A stretch of 46,761 nucleotides of DNA, from positions 1 to 46,761 of the forward strand of contig JAAYPF010000010.1 in the NCBI GenBank assembly GCA_012519925.1, written 5' to 3'. Positions 34,636 to 42,605 of this stretch are shown here, in pieces. Position 1 is the stretch's first letter. Each line of letters starts with the position of its first letter. Source of the DNA: Clostridiaceae bacterium (GTDB lineage Bacteria > Bacillota > Clostridia > Acetivibrionales > Acetivibrionaceae). A program made the position numbers and the translations under genes. The notes beneath the pieces are model-generated. The model made no database searches, had not been told where the DNA came from, and saw only the letters and a program-made list of their open reading frames with translations.

Positions 34636-36147
34636 TTAGTAGGGTTCTTTACCCCATACTAAATTGTCGGAGATGTACGCTGTTACTTTTTCTGTTAGTG
34701 TGTGTGTATTGTTATTTTCGATAAAGGAATAGTCGTTTTTCTGATTCATATTAGCATAGTTCTCGTTGAAAAACGCAACATTTAAAATTACATATTCGTC
34801 CTTTTTCAGTACACCGGAATTAAATGCTATCTCCATATACATATCTGAACCAGAAACATTATGGAAACTGGCTTTAACTTCATTAGTATTGACCTGATCA
34901 GTTCTTTTGCCTTTTGTACTTTCTTTTCTGTAGGTGTAAACATCAGCTTTCAGTTTTGCTTTATCTTCTCTAGTGAAGTAGTATCTTATCTTCACATCGT
35001 TCAGGTTGATATCCTTACCTGATTTGTTTATAATGTGCATATCAGAGTTGATAAACACACACTCATCTGTATTATCATTACTCAGTAACTTTATATTTAA
35101 CTTACCTTTATTTGTTGAGGAACTATCCTTGTTAGTATTTGTATTAGGTGTTGACGTTTTTTGTGTTTGACCTGTAGTAGTGTCCACAACTACCTTTTGT
35201 TCTTCATTTGGTTTTGTGGACGGTTTGGATGTAGGCTCAACTGTTGGTTCGGACTGATTTTCAGAAGTTGGTGTAGGTGTGGACTCTAAAACATTGTTTG
35301 TTGGCTCAGCTTTGTCCTCAGCAGAAAGGTTTGCAATATCCTCCTGTGAAATAGAGGTTATGATAGACCCTATATTATCAATAGCAGCTATTAAGTCAGA
35401 TACTTTTGTTTTGTCTATATCCTCAATGGACATATTCAAACCGCTGGCATTTGCTTTTGCCATAAGATAATATTTTCCCATGGATAGATTGTTCTTTAAT
35501 GCTGCTTTTCTGTCTTCTGGGGATACTTTTATGACTTTTCCTGACACAGCTTTATCCTTATCACTGTTTATTTCTTTATTTATATTTATTAAAAAATTTT
35601 CTAATTCGTTATCATCCTCAATACTTTTGAAAAATTTCATGCTTTTATCATGTATAGAAGCAGAAACAAGTACAACATTATCCTCTTCGTCAACTATATA
35701 TCCATAATCCTCACACTTATCCACAAAGTCATCTATGACACGATATATATCCTTGCCCTTAATCTCAAGGTCTTTTACAATCGCCTTTGCATCCTCATTA
35801 AGTGCCTTTGACTGTAATACTTCAAACTCTTTGTCAACTACAAATTCAACACTTGGATTTATGTCAACATTTATAAAGCCATAAACATTATCATAAAATG
35901 GTACCCGAAAATACAAAAATACCAAAACAAATATAGCTGCAACACTTGACGCTATTGAAGCGAATTTGTAAACAGGTTTCATTGTTTTCTTAACATCTTG
36001 TATGTGGAATTTTACCTGTTGACCTAATCGCATGTCCTTAGTTCTTTTTATTACTAAGAATTCACTGTCCGGTGTCAGTACAATAACTCTATTTCTGTGT
36101 ATTTCATACACTATCCCTAATCGAATCAAACTATATACCCCCTTCAT
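34636..36147 (-). CDS. rsgI: RsgI-type transmembrane anti-sigma factor with a C-terminal CBM3
   Basis: 503 residues. The N-terminal RsgI domain (1 to about 55, GIVYEIHRNRVIVLTPDSEF) should bind SigI. One membrane segment lies at about 61 to 81. The outer part begins with GFINVDINPSVEFVVD, including the Asn97-Pro98 pair where RsgI proteins undergo autoproteolysis. A Thr/Pro/Ser linker (about 290 to 350) leads to a CBM3-like domain (about 352 to 503) ending TAYISDNLVWGKEPY. In cellulosome producers such proteins sense polysaccharide outside and release SigI. Residues of the flat cellulose-binding face of CipA-type CBM3 appear changed. It overlaps sigI by 17 nt. Confidence 0.92.
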   Translation of the reverse strand: MKGVYSLIRLGIVYEIHRNRVIVLTPDSEFLVIKRTKDMRLGQQVKFHIQDVKKTMKPVYKFASIASSVAAIFVLVFLYFRVPFYDNVYGFINVDINPSVEFVVDKEFEVLQSKALNEDAKAIVKDLEIKGKDIYRVIDDFVDKCEDYGYIVDEEDNVVLVSASIHDKSMKFFKSIEDDNELENFLININKEINSDKDKAVSGKVIKVSPEDRKAALKNNLSMGKYYLMAKANASGLNMSIEDIDKTKVSDLIAAIDNIGSIITSISQEDIANLSAEDKAEPTNNVLESTPTPTSENQSEPTVEPTSKPSTKPNEEQKVVVDTTTGQTQKTSTPNTNTNKDSSSTNKGKLNIKLLSNDNTDECVFINSDMHIINKSGKDINLNDVKIRYYFTREDKAKLKADVYTYRKESTKGKRTDQVNTNEVKASFHNVSGSDMYMEIAFNSGVLKKDEYVILNVAFFNENYANMNQKNDYSFIENNNTHTLTEKVTAYISDNLVWGKEPY

Positions 36148-36931
36148 TGGTATACTGCAAGTATTTCTGCGAAAGCTGCAGATCTCCCCTGATAATTAAG
36201 CATATTGCTATTATATATTTTCTATTATTTCCTATTGTCTTATTATGCACTTGAATGCGTTTTTTAAGCTCATTTCTTGGAATGCTCTTATTTTTTATAA
36301 GTTTCTGATATAGCTTATCATCTTCTGCCAATTCCCTTGCTATCTTTATGCATAGCTTTCGGGAATCTTTGTGCTTAGGAATGCTTTTTGTCAAATCCAT
36401 AAGTGTTATATCATACTCTCTAAGCTTATTACAAAAATCCATTATTGACTCTCTCGATTCAATCTCTTCCATTTGAAAATATGAGGAGTTTAAATAGGGT
36501 TCTTCATTAAAATCATAATCCTCTTCAAAATACGAAAAAGGATATTCCTTTTGCTTGCTACTTTTTCTTGAATAATCAATAAGTCGTCGTTTTATAACCT
36601 GTTCTGAGAACAAAAAGAAGTTATAATTTTTATCAAAATTATAGCTGTTAATAGACTCATTAAACGCCGACAAAGCTATACTGTATTCATCACTGTTTTT
36701 GACATCAATATATTTTCCTACTGTTTTTGATGTTACCTTCAATATGAACGGAATATAGCTTGAAATAAATTCGTTTCTTAAAACTTCGTCTCCATCTTTT
36801 ATATTTTTTAAGGTTTCATTAAATATCTCCCCAGTCCGATCTTCAATGTTTTTCTTCGCAGGCCTAAATATATTCCGGACATTCAACCTAATCAAGCTCC
36901 CTTCAAAAATACTAATTCGACAATAAAACAT
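36131..36931 (-). CDS. sigI: Alternative sigma factor SigI
   Basis: Up to 266 residues. It has the SigI pattern: GDEVLRNEFISSYIPFILKV (region 2-like), SYNFDKNYNFFLFSEQVIKR RLIDYSRKS, and a C-terminal helix-turn-helix-like part (SIPRNELKKRIQVHNKTIGN). The start is uncertain: the ATG at 36931 has no ribosome binding site. GAAGGGAG lies further in, before TTG codons that would give a protein about 12 to 16 residues shorter. SigI factors of this group drive cellulosomal and polysaccharide-degradation genes and their own operon. Confidence 0.9.
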   Translation of the reverse strand: MFYCRISIFEGSLIRLNVRNIFRPAKKNIEDRTGEIFNETLKNIKDGDEVLRNEFISSYIPFILKVTSKTVGKYIDVKNSDEYSIALSAFNESINSYNFDKNYNFFLFSEQVIKRRLIDYSRKSSKQKEYPFSYFEEDYDFNEEPYLNSSYFQMEEIESRESIMDFCNKLREYDITLMDLTKSIPKHKDSRKLCIKIARELAEDDKLYQKLIKNKSIPRNELKKRIQVHNKTIGNNRKYIIAICLIIRGDLQLSQKYLQYTNEGGI

Positions 36932-37079
36932 TTTTTAATGCACATCTTTTTTTATTATAAACTTATATTTTATTTAATGGAACTAATAAAAACTACTTTT
37001 CTCTTCAAAACCAAACTGTCATCCTTTGATTGTCTTTTACTTCTTTAATTTTGAAATTATATTAAGAACTACTCAATAA

Positions 37080-37112
37080 AAAGGCTGTCGTAAATATTGA
37101 CAACCTTTTTTT
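37080..37112 (-). terminator. Terminator after the AraC-type regulator gene
   Basis: On the minus strand GGTTGTC and GACAGCC form a 7-bp stem (one wobble), followed by six T residues. It starts about 15 nt after the stop codon of the gene at 37123. The remaining gap to sigI (about 36932 to 37079) is very AT-rich. A CGAA near 36916 might be the -10 of a SigI-type promoter, but I cannot support it further. Confidence 0.8.
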
Positions 37113-37122
37113 ATTTCTAGCA

Positions 37123-39498
37123 TTATTTATTCTGTGCATATTGTCCCGGAGAAACGCCTTCATATTTCTTAAATATGCGTATAAAAGTATTAACACTATT
37201 ACATCCTACAAGCTTTGCCACTGTTCCTATCTTCATTTTTCCGTTTTGCATATACTCTTTTGCTTTTTTTACTCTGTAAAAGTTTAGATAGTCTTTAAAA
37301 TTTTCTCCGGTGTAATGCTTAAACATTGTACTCAAATAACAGGTGGACATATTAAAATATTCAGCTATATCGGTTAGGGAAATATCCCTGCTGTAATTTG
37401 TTTTTATGTAATTTATCAGTCTTTCTGCCATATCACTTTCCATGCTCGCACTAGTTTCGTCCATTGCAAAGTTTAGTGCTTCCTCAAAAGCCATTATATT
37501 TCCTTGGTTCCATGCAGCTTCATAGCTCTCTTTATTCATGCTTTCCTGAATTCTCCAGTGCCTCATTTGGAATTGTGAAAAATCATCTTTAGCAATAAGC
37601 TCTCCAGAACTTTCAAATAACTTGTCCGCAGCTCCTATAAGCTTAGCTGCTCTTGTATCCTCTTCCTGAAAATATGAAATCTCCGCAAGTGCTTCAAAAG
37701 CGACCATAACATATAACCAATTTGTCTGATTACTATCACAAAGTACTCGTAACCCTTTTACGTACATGTCTTTCGCCGTTGAATAATTACCTCTCCGTAA
37801 TTCCATCTCCCCCATACTGCGGTATAGCCACATAATCTCAGTATTATCTCCGTATTCCTCAAACACATCCAAACTCTCAAGAAACAGGACGTTGGCCTTA
37901 TCATAATCGCCTTCGTATTGTGCAATCTCGGCAAGGTCTTTGAGAGTACGTGCTATCAAATTTCTAAAGCCCGCTTCACGAAGCTGCTTCATGCTTTTCT
38001 CATAAAAACTCTGTACAATAGTATTGTTTTTATTTGATATAGCTATTTCACCCATATTTAAAAGGGCGATAGAAATACTATCCTTATCATCTAATTCATT
38101 AGACTTTTTAAGGTATTCATAAAACAATCTGATTGACTGAGCTATATCCCCTTTACTCTTAGTTACCATTCCCAATTTCATAAGGGTTCTAGAAGTGCCC
38201 TGTCCATCCTTAATCTTTCTAGATAATTCAAGACTTTCTACTAGATACATCTCAGCTTTATCATATTCTCCCTGATAGTAATACACCACCCCTAAATACT
38301 GGAGAACACGGATTATTCCATCCTTATCATTAATTGATCTATAGATTGTAAGGCTTTCTTGAAGCAGTACAGAAACTTTTCTAAGATCCCCCTGAGTGCT
38401 AATAGCTAGAGCCTTCAAATAAAATATCTCAGCTTCCCCTTCTCTGTCAGTGGTCTTTCTGAAAAGCTCCAAACCATCGTTTAACAAAATAGCTGCCTTT
38501 TCATAATCACCTTCTAAATTTGTCAACCTTCCAACCCATATATGTAATCTTGCATTCTCTAATTTTGCAACTGCTTCCTGCTTATTAATAATCTTCTTCA
38601 ATCTTACTAGGCTATCATTCCAATGTTGCCACGTGTTCCATATCTTGCCTATTCCGTCTATCAGCTTTAACTCATCTAAAAAACTTCCAGTGTGAATAGC
38701 AGCTAGCTTGGTATTAACAATCTCACTTTGCTCTATATTTTTGTTATCCGTATCTAAATCACTAAAACCGCCTACAATATTCCAATTGTTATCGGAATTA
38801 TAAATCAAAAAACCGTTCTTTAACAGATAGCTTATAGTTTTCTGTAAATGCTTAGGAAAGCCATTGGTCCCCCTGTATAGCCATTTTAGAAAAGATGTAG
38901 GTGCTTCATCCCAACCCAATGACCTTTCTATCCACCTCTGCACGCCTTTAGGTGATAAAGGATTTAAGATCACAGTATCATGCAAATCAATATCAAGGAA
39001 GTCTAAACTAAATACGGAATCTGGCTCGATTGAATATATCAAGCCTAATTTAACAGGAACTTTGCACTCAAAAAATCTGTTTACAAAATTCAAGTCTTCA
39101 TCACTGAGACTCAGTACATTATCTATTATTAAAACAAATCCCTTTTGCCCAGACTCCTCAAAATGTGTAACGATATAATTCTCAAAATTGCTTATATCAA
39201 CCTTTTCAGAATCTAAGACAATATGTCCATTAGCTTTTATATATATATTAGATTTTTGTTCAGCACTAATAAACCCTGCTTCAAATCCGTATTCACTGGC
39301 TTTTTTGGCAATTTCACTTAAGAAACGTGTCTTACCTGTGCCGTAATTACCAGCTACCCTAAGTATTCCACGATCCTTTTTTGTCAGTATATCAAAAAAG
39401 CTCTGAACTTTTAGTAGGGCATCTTCTCTTTCAATCAAACAGGAAAAATTATATTTTTGGGGTTTATTAACACCATGATTAATATAGGATTTATCCAT
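37123..39498 (-). CDS. P-loop ATPase-TPR-AraC family regulator
   Basis: 791 residues with AAAGGAG before the start. An N-terminal NTPase has a Walker A GNYGTGKT (about 50 to 57) and a Walker B-like GFVLIIDNV (about 120 to 128). A region with many TPR-like repeats follows (about 310 to 610; GDYEKAAILLNDGLELF, GEYDKAEMYLVESLEL, GDYDKANVLFLESLDV). The C-terminal 100 residues are an AraC-type double helix-turn-helix (DISLTDIAEYFNMSTCYLSTMF ends a first HTH; TVAKLVGCNSVNTFIRIFKK the second). The layout resembles MalT/STAND regulators, but with an AraC effector in place of LuxR. Ligand and targets are unknown; sigI-rsgI is the next downstream operon. Confidence 0.85.
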   Translation of the reverse strand: MDKSYINHGVNKPQKYNFSCLIEREDALLKVQSFFDILTKKDRGILRVAGNYGTGKTRFLSEIAKKASEYGFEAGFISAEQKSNIYIKANGHIVLDSEKVDISNFENYIVTHFEESGQKGFVLIIDNVLSLSDEDLNFVNRFFECKVPVKLGLIYSIEPDSVFSLDFLDIDLHDTVILNPLSPKGVQRWIERSLGWDEAPTSFLKWLYRGTNGFPKHLQKTISYLLKNGFLIYNSDNNWNIVGGFSDLDTDNKNIEQSEIVNTKLAAIHTGSFLDELKLIDGIGKIWNTWQHWNDSLVRLKKIINKQEAVAKLENARLHIWVGRLTNLEGDYEKAAILLNDGLELFRKTTDREGEAEIFYLKALAISTQGDLRKVSVLLQESLTIYRSINDKDGIIRVLQYLGVVYYYQGEYDKAEMYLVESLELSRKIKDGQGTSRTLMKLGMVTKSKGDIAQSIRLFYEYLKKSNELDDKDSISIALLNMGEIAISNKNNTIVQSFYEKSMKQLREAGFRNLIARTLKDLAEIAQYEGDYDKANVLFLESLDVFEEYGDNTEIMWLYRSMGEMELRRGNYSTAKDMYVKGLRVLCDSNQTNWLYVMVAFEALAEISYFQEEDTRAAKLIGAADKLFESSGELIAKDDFSQFQMRHWRIQESMNKESYEAAWNQGNIMAFEEALNFAMDETSASMESDMAERLINYIKTNYSRDISLTDIAEYFNMSTCYLSTMFKHYTGENFKDYLNFYRVKKAKEYMQNGKMKIGTVAKLVGCNSVNTFIRIFKKYEGVSPGQYAQNK

Positions 39499-39545
39499 TA
39501 GAGAACTACTCCTTTTGACTTTCTTATATTAACCTTTGCCCTCCT

Positions 39546-39554
39546 ATTATACCA
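39546..39554 (-). promoter_or_regulatory. Possible extended -10 promoter of the AraC-type regulator
   Basis: TGGTATAAT on the minus strand, about 48 nt before the start codon at 39498, matches an extended -10 element. No good -35 is seen at the right distance, as is common for extended -10 promoters. Confidence 0.4.
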
Positions 39555-39604
39555 TGAATTCCTCTATAATTCTATCTCGCCACGGCTAAAATTCGACAAA
39601 AAAG

Positions 39605-39703
39605 AATTCATTTCATTCGAAATAAGCGTAATAAAAACTCCGGGGCATCGAACCCCTTCGTTTTTGCTTCTTTCATTTCATTTGAAAGAATCGTAATAAA
39701 AAA
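39605..39703. repeat. Two copies of a TTCATT..GAAA..CGTAATAAAAA motif
   Basis: TTTCATTCGAAATAAGCGTAA (about 39611 to 39631) and TTTCATTTGAAAGAATCGTAA (about 39674 to 39694) are closely similar, about 63 nt apart, and both run into AATAAAAA. Each has a small internal inverted repeat around the GAAA. A related TTCGTTCGAAAGAAACGTAA is at 31786. They lie in non-coding DNA between the coat-like gene and the AraC regulator. Role unknown. Confidence 0.45.
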
Positions 39704-39758
39704 ATGACTTTTCTGCGCTAAAGGTAAGAAATGATGTGCACAAAAGTCATTTTTCATA
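39704..39758 (-). terminator. Terminator after the repeat-rich coat-like gene
   Basis: AAAAATGACTTTT and AAAAGTCATTTTT form a 12 to 13-bp stem with a loop of about 30 nt, followed on the minus strand by a run of T. It lies about 26 nt past the stop codon of the gene at 39784. Confidence 0.75.
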
Positions 39759-39783
39759 TTCTTTCTATACTATAAATTTCATA

Positions 39784-40524
39784 CTAAAAACCATAGTAGC
39801 CTGGAAAACCATAGCCGGGATATCCAAAAGGACGTCTTCTTCTAATCAATTCTCTAAGTAAAAGTATTCTTACAAGATCGCTTAAAACAAATCTTCCTCC
39901 AAATCCTAACTGTCTCTTATCTCCCTTAATTTCAGTATCAAAAACTTTCTCCACATCACCTTCAACATCCTTAAGTATATTCTCACACATTTCATCTATT
40001 TGTTCCTTTGAAATAGTACCCATAACACCTTTTTTCATTTCCATTTTGTTACACTGGTTTTCCACTGCAGGATTTATAATATCGTAAGTCTTAGGATACA
40101 TTTTCTCAAGCTCTTCCTCAGATTTTGTCATCATGGGGTAATATATCGGCTGCATGGGCATCATAGGATAGTTAGGCTGCATCATAGGAATATTAGTCTG
40201 TGGCACTGCTGACATTTGATTATATTGATAAGGCATTGCCATTGTGTTTTCATAGGGCATTTGATTGCTTTGATAGGGCATTTCCATTGTGTTTTCGTAG
40301 GGCATTTGGTTATTTTGATAAGGCATTGCCATTGTGTTTTCATAGGGCATTTGATTGTTTGGATAAGGCATTGCCATTGCATTTTCATAGGGCATTTGGT
40401 TGTTTGGATAAGGCATTGCCATTGCATTTTCACAGGGCATTTGGTTGTTTGAATAAGGCATTGCCATTGTGTTTTCACAAGGCATATTATTTGCATTATC
40501 TTTAATAGGCTTCTTATTTATCAT
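39784..40524 (-). CDS. Repeat-containing Tyr/Pro/Met-rich protein, possibly spore coat
   Basis: 246 residues. Residues 14 to 103 are six tandem copies of a 15-residue unit of the type MPYENTMAMPYQNNQ. A Met/Pro/Tyr-rich stretch follows, then a charged helical part (about 145 to 200), and a C-terminal basic and Tyr/Gly end (RRRRPFGYPGYGFPGYYGF). AGAGGTG precedes the ATG. Such Tyr-rich, repetitive, low-complexity composition is common in spore coat and exosporium proteins. A spore lipoprotein gene is next to it, facing away. The role is inferred from composition only. Confidence 0.65.
   Translation of the reverse strand: MINKKPIKDNANNMPCENTMAMPYSNNQMPCENAMAMPYPNNQMPYENAMAMPYPNNQMPYENTMAMPYQNNQMPYENTMEMPYQSNQMPYENTMAMPYQYNQMSAVPQTNIPMMQPNYPMMPMQPIYYPMMTKSEEELEKMYPKTYDIINPAVENQCNKMEMKKGVMGTISKEQIDEMCENILKDVEGDVEKVFDTEIKGDKRQLGFGGRFVLSDLVRILLLRELIRRRRPFGYPGYGFPGYYGF
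40216..40485 (-). repeat. Six tandem 45-bp coding repeats
   Basis: The unit is 45 bp and in frame, so copy-number changes would lengthen or shorten the protein by 15 residues without a frameshift. Copies differ at a few positions (Cys or Tyr at residue 3; Ser, Pro or Gln at residue 12). The end copies carry most changes, as expected of a repeat tract that expands by slippage or unequal crossing-over. Confidence 0.9.
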
Positions 40525-40717
40525 TTAATTCACCTCTTAATGGTTTTTTATTCATTATATGAATTTTATGTTAATTTTGACACTTTATTAGCATAAGACT
40601 CAAAACCTAAAATTCTATAAAATTTTCTAACAGCAATAATAGTTCACTTATTTATATTATTTTAACTCTAATAAAACAAGTCTTATTGAGAAGAATAATG
40701 ATGGAGGTGGTTTTATA

Positions 40718-41374
40718 ATGAATAAAAAATTCTTACAAACTGCTGCATTTACTATGGGTTTGGCAATTATGAGTGTTCCGTTTACTGCTTGTAATGTAAG
40801 GACAAATGATACTAACCCTCAAAAAACCGGAATTACGGATAGGCAAAACACCACACAATATGGTTCTCCTATACGGTATTCAAATAACGGTTATGAGAGA
40901 ATAGACGGCATGCGTCTTAACGGAATTACTCCAGCACCTCGTAACGGTAACGTAAGTGACAATGGTACCGGTAGAATTAACAATAATACTCCTCAACCTA
41001 GGACTATTTTGGACACTACACCGGGTGCTTATGTAAATGATATGAATACTATGCAAAGTAAATCACAAAATATTGAAAAGCAAATTAAAAACCTACCTAA
41101 TATTAAAGATGCAAATGTTATGGTAGTTGGTAATACTGCACTTGTTGCTTGCAGCCCGGATACAACTTCTGTGGATACCAATGCACTGAGAAACTCTATT
41201 ACTCAAAAGGTAAAAAGTGTTGATCCTTCAATAAATAATGTTGTTATAACAGAATCTGCCGATATGATGGCAAACGTAAGGCAGATGCTTAGTGACATGA
41301 ATAATAGATCAATGAATCAGATAACTAATGATTTTAATAATCTGATTAGACAAATCACACCTTCAATGTCTTAA
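40718..41374 (+). CDS. YhcN/YlaJ family spore lipoprotein
   Basis: 218 residues with ATGGAGGTGG upstream. A lipoprotein signal (LAIMSVPFTAC, modified Cys at about residue 25) is followed by a low-complexity Asn/Thr/Pro region. The C-terminal domain has IEKQIKNLPNIKDANVMVVG and VDTNALRNSITQKVKSVDPSINNVVIT, typical of the sporulation lipoprotein family YhcN/YlaJ. Known members are in the forespore or spore membrane and affect germination or outgrowth. It is a single gene with its own terminator. Confidence 0.85.
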   Translation: MNKKFLQTAAFTMGLAIMSVPFTACNVRTNDTNPQKTGITDRQNTTQYGSPIRYSNNGYERIDGMRLNGITPAPRNGNVSDNGTGRINNNTPQPRTILDTTPGAYVNDMNTMQSKSQNIEKQIKNLPNIKDANVMVVGNTALVACSPDTTSVDTNALRNSITQKVKSVDPSINNVVITESADMMANVRQMLSDMNNRSMNQITNDFNNLIRQITPSMS

Positions 41375-41402
41375 TAGGCTATAAGTTAAGACCTTCAACT
41401 AT

Positions 41403-41430
41403 AGGGCGGCATTTATGCCGTCCTATTTTG
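41403..41430 (+). terminator. Terminator of the spore lipoprotein gene
   Basis: AGGGCGGCA and TGCCGTCCT form a 9-bp stem with one wobble and a TTTA loop, followed by ATTTTG. It lies about 28 nt after the stop codon, and 24 nt before the end of the converging phospholipase-like gene. Confidence 0.8.
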
Positions 41431-41453
41431 CATCTTAAAATTATTTCTAAATA

Positions 41454-42179
41454 TTAATTCTGTTCTATTCGGTATCCTCCCTTGGCTATATCTTTGTAAA
41501 ACTTTAGAAAGCAACCAGCTGTAGTTTTTTGTGCAAGAGGCAATGTGAATTTTGTTATTGTATAATTTCTCTTATCTTCGTTTTTGATGTCTCGCAATTT
41601 GCTGTATATTCTTATGGCATTTCTAGCATTGCATCTAATAAAATCCCTAATATCGTCTAAATAATATCCACCTCTGTCAACGACAAATTTTGGCGTACTC
41701 AAATAAACACGTTTTATGTAATTTTCATATTGTCTATGCTTATCTAAAAGCCTTATATTTGCATGATGGGGCACTGTCATATCCTGAACAAGATGAACGG
41801 CAGCACCTAAATAGAACATGGATAAATTTGTGTTATGAAGGTTCCAGTGCTCCTTTGCATTTTTATAGTATTCCACTGCTAGGGATAAGGCGTTACTGTT
41901 ACCAAACAGCCCTTTATTTTTAGTGGGACTATAAAAATGGTTTGAACTCTTAAAATCCTGATCCGCCCATACCACCCCTGCATTCAAATCAATAATATGA
42001 TCACAAAACAAGTAATAAGCATCTATATATCTATCATTTTTTAGTATTTCCAATGCCTGTTCATTAATGAATTTGTGTATTTGACACTCGGTTTTGAGTA
42101 TCTTCTTTTTAAATGGATTTACTAAATATAAAGCATACTTGAAAGCTTTACCATAGGTTTTCTCAAATCTCCCTACCAT
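41454..42179 (-). CDS. Zinc-dependent phospholipase C-like protein without signal peptide
   Basis: 241 residues. Metal-ligand motifs of the bacterial zinc PLC/S1-P1 nuclease fold are present in order: a His in QIHKFINEQAL, WADQDFKSSNHFY (Asp and His), AAVHLVQDMTVPHHAN (His, Asp, His) and HRQYE (His-x3-Glu). The usual N-terminal Trp ligand, exposed by cleavage of a signal peptide in secreted PLCs, is absent and no signal peptide is seen. It may therefore act inside the cell or forespore, or have lost one metal site. Substrate unknown. Convergent with the spore lipoprotein gene. Confidence 0.8.
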   Translation of the reverse strand: MVGRFEKTYGKAFKYALYLVNPFKKKILKTECQIHKFINEQALEILKNDRYIDAYYLFCDHIIDLNAGVVWADQDFKSSNHFYSPTKNKGLFGNSNALSLAVEYYKNAKEHWNLHNTNLSMFYLGAAVHLVQDMTVPHHANIRLLDKHRQYENYIKRVYLSTPKFVVDRGGYYLDDIRDFIRCNARNAIRIYSKLRDIKNEDKRNYTITKFTLPLAQKTTAGCFLKFYKDIAKGGYRIEQN

Positions 42180-42281
42180 TTTTTTGCTCCTAAATTGTTT
42201 GTTTTTTTACCTTGCATAAATTATGTTTATCCATTTAAAATTTTTTATTATTTTATTTAATTCCAATTAGAAATTTAACTT

Positions 42282-42319
42282 AAAAAAAACAGCCTCACAC
42301 ATGGAGTGAAACTGTTTTA
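42282..42319 (-). terminator. Terminator of the Tad pilus operon
   Basis: On the minus strand AAAACAG ... CTGTTTT with inner CAC/GTG pairs forms a hairpin followed by eight T residues. It starts about 13 nt after the pilin stop codon. The 100 nt between it and the phospholipase-like gene show nothing further. Confidence 0.85.
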
Positions 42320-42331
42320 TTAGCATTGAAG

Positions 42332-42562
42332 TTACGTTTTTGCAGGTGCACTAAACGGAGTTGGTTTAGATTGATCATACGGGCTTGTAACTTCTCCTTT
42401 GTCAAATACAAGACTAAGAACATATTGAACAAAATCTATTATGTAGTTTCTAAACAATATAGCGAGACCTACAAGCACTGCAATAATTAAAACTATCTCT
42501 ACCGTACTCATACCGTCTTCCTCTCTAATAAAACCTCTAATTAAACCCAACATATTTTTCAC
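42332..42562 (-). CDS. Flp-type pilin
   Basis: 76 residues. A short basic leader (MKNMLGLIRGFIREEDG) is followed by MSTVEIVLIIAVLVGLAILF, a type IV pilin-like hydrophobic helix with Glu at position 5 after the predicted cleavage after Gly. The C-terminus is a short tail rich in Pro, Ser and Lys. It is the last gene of the Tad cluster, and probably the structural subunit. Its strong ribosome binding site (AGGAGGTG) fits high expression. The prepilin peptidase is not in the window. Confidence 0.8.
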   Translation of the reverse strand: MKNMLGLIRGFIREEDGMSTVEIVLIIAVLVGLAILFRNYIIDFVQYVLSLVFDKGEVTSPYDQSKPTPFSAPAKT

Positions 42563-42605
42563 CTCCTATCAGCTTTATTTTTATATTAACCCCTAATTTC
42601 TCTCT

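Noticed and set aside
40216-40485. CRISPR-like array
   Set aside because: Units are contiguous and in frame within a gene, there are no unique spacers, and no cas gene is present.
40200-40505. Plus-strand open frames with repeated His/Cys/Phe motifs opposite the 45-bp repeats
   Set aside because: They mirror the tandem repeats of the minus-strand gene, have no ribosome binding site, and extend little past the repeat tract.
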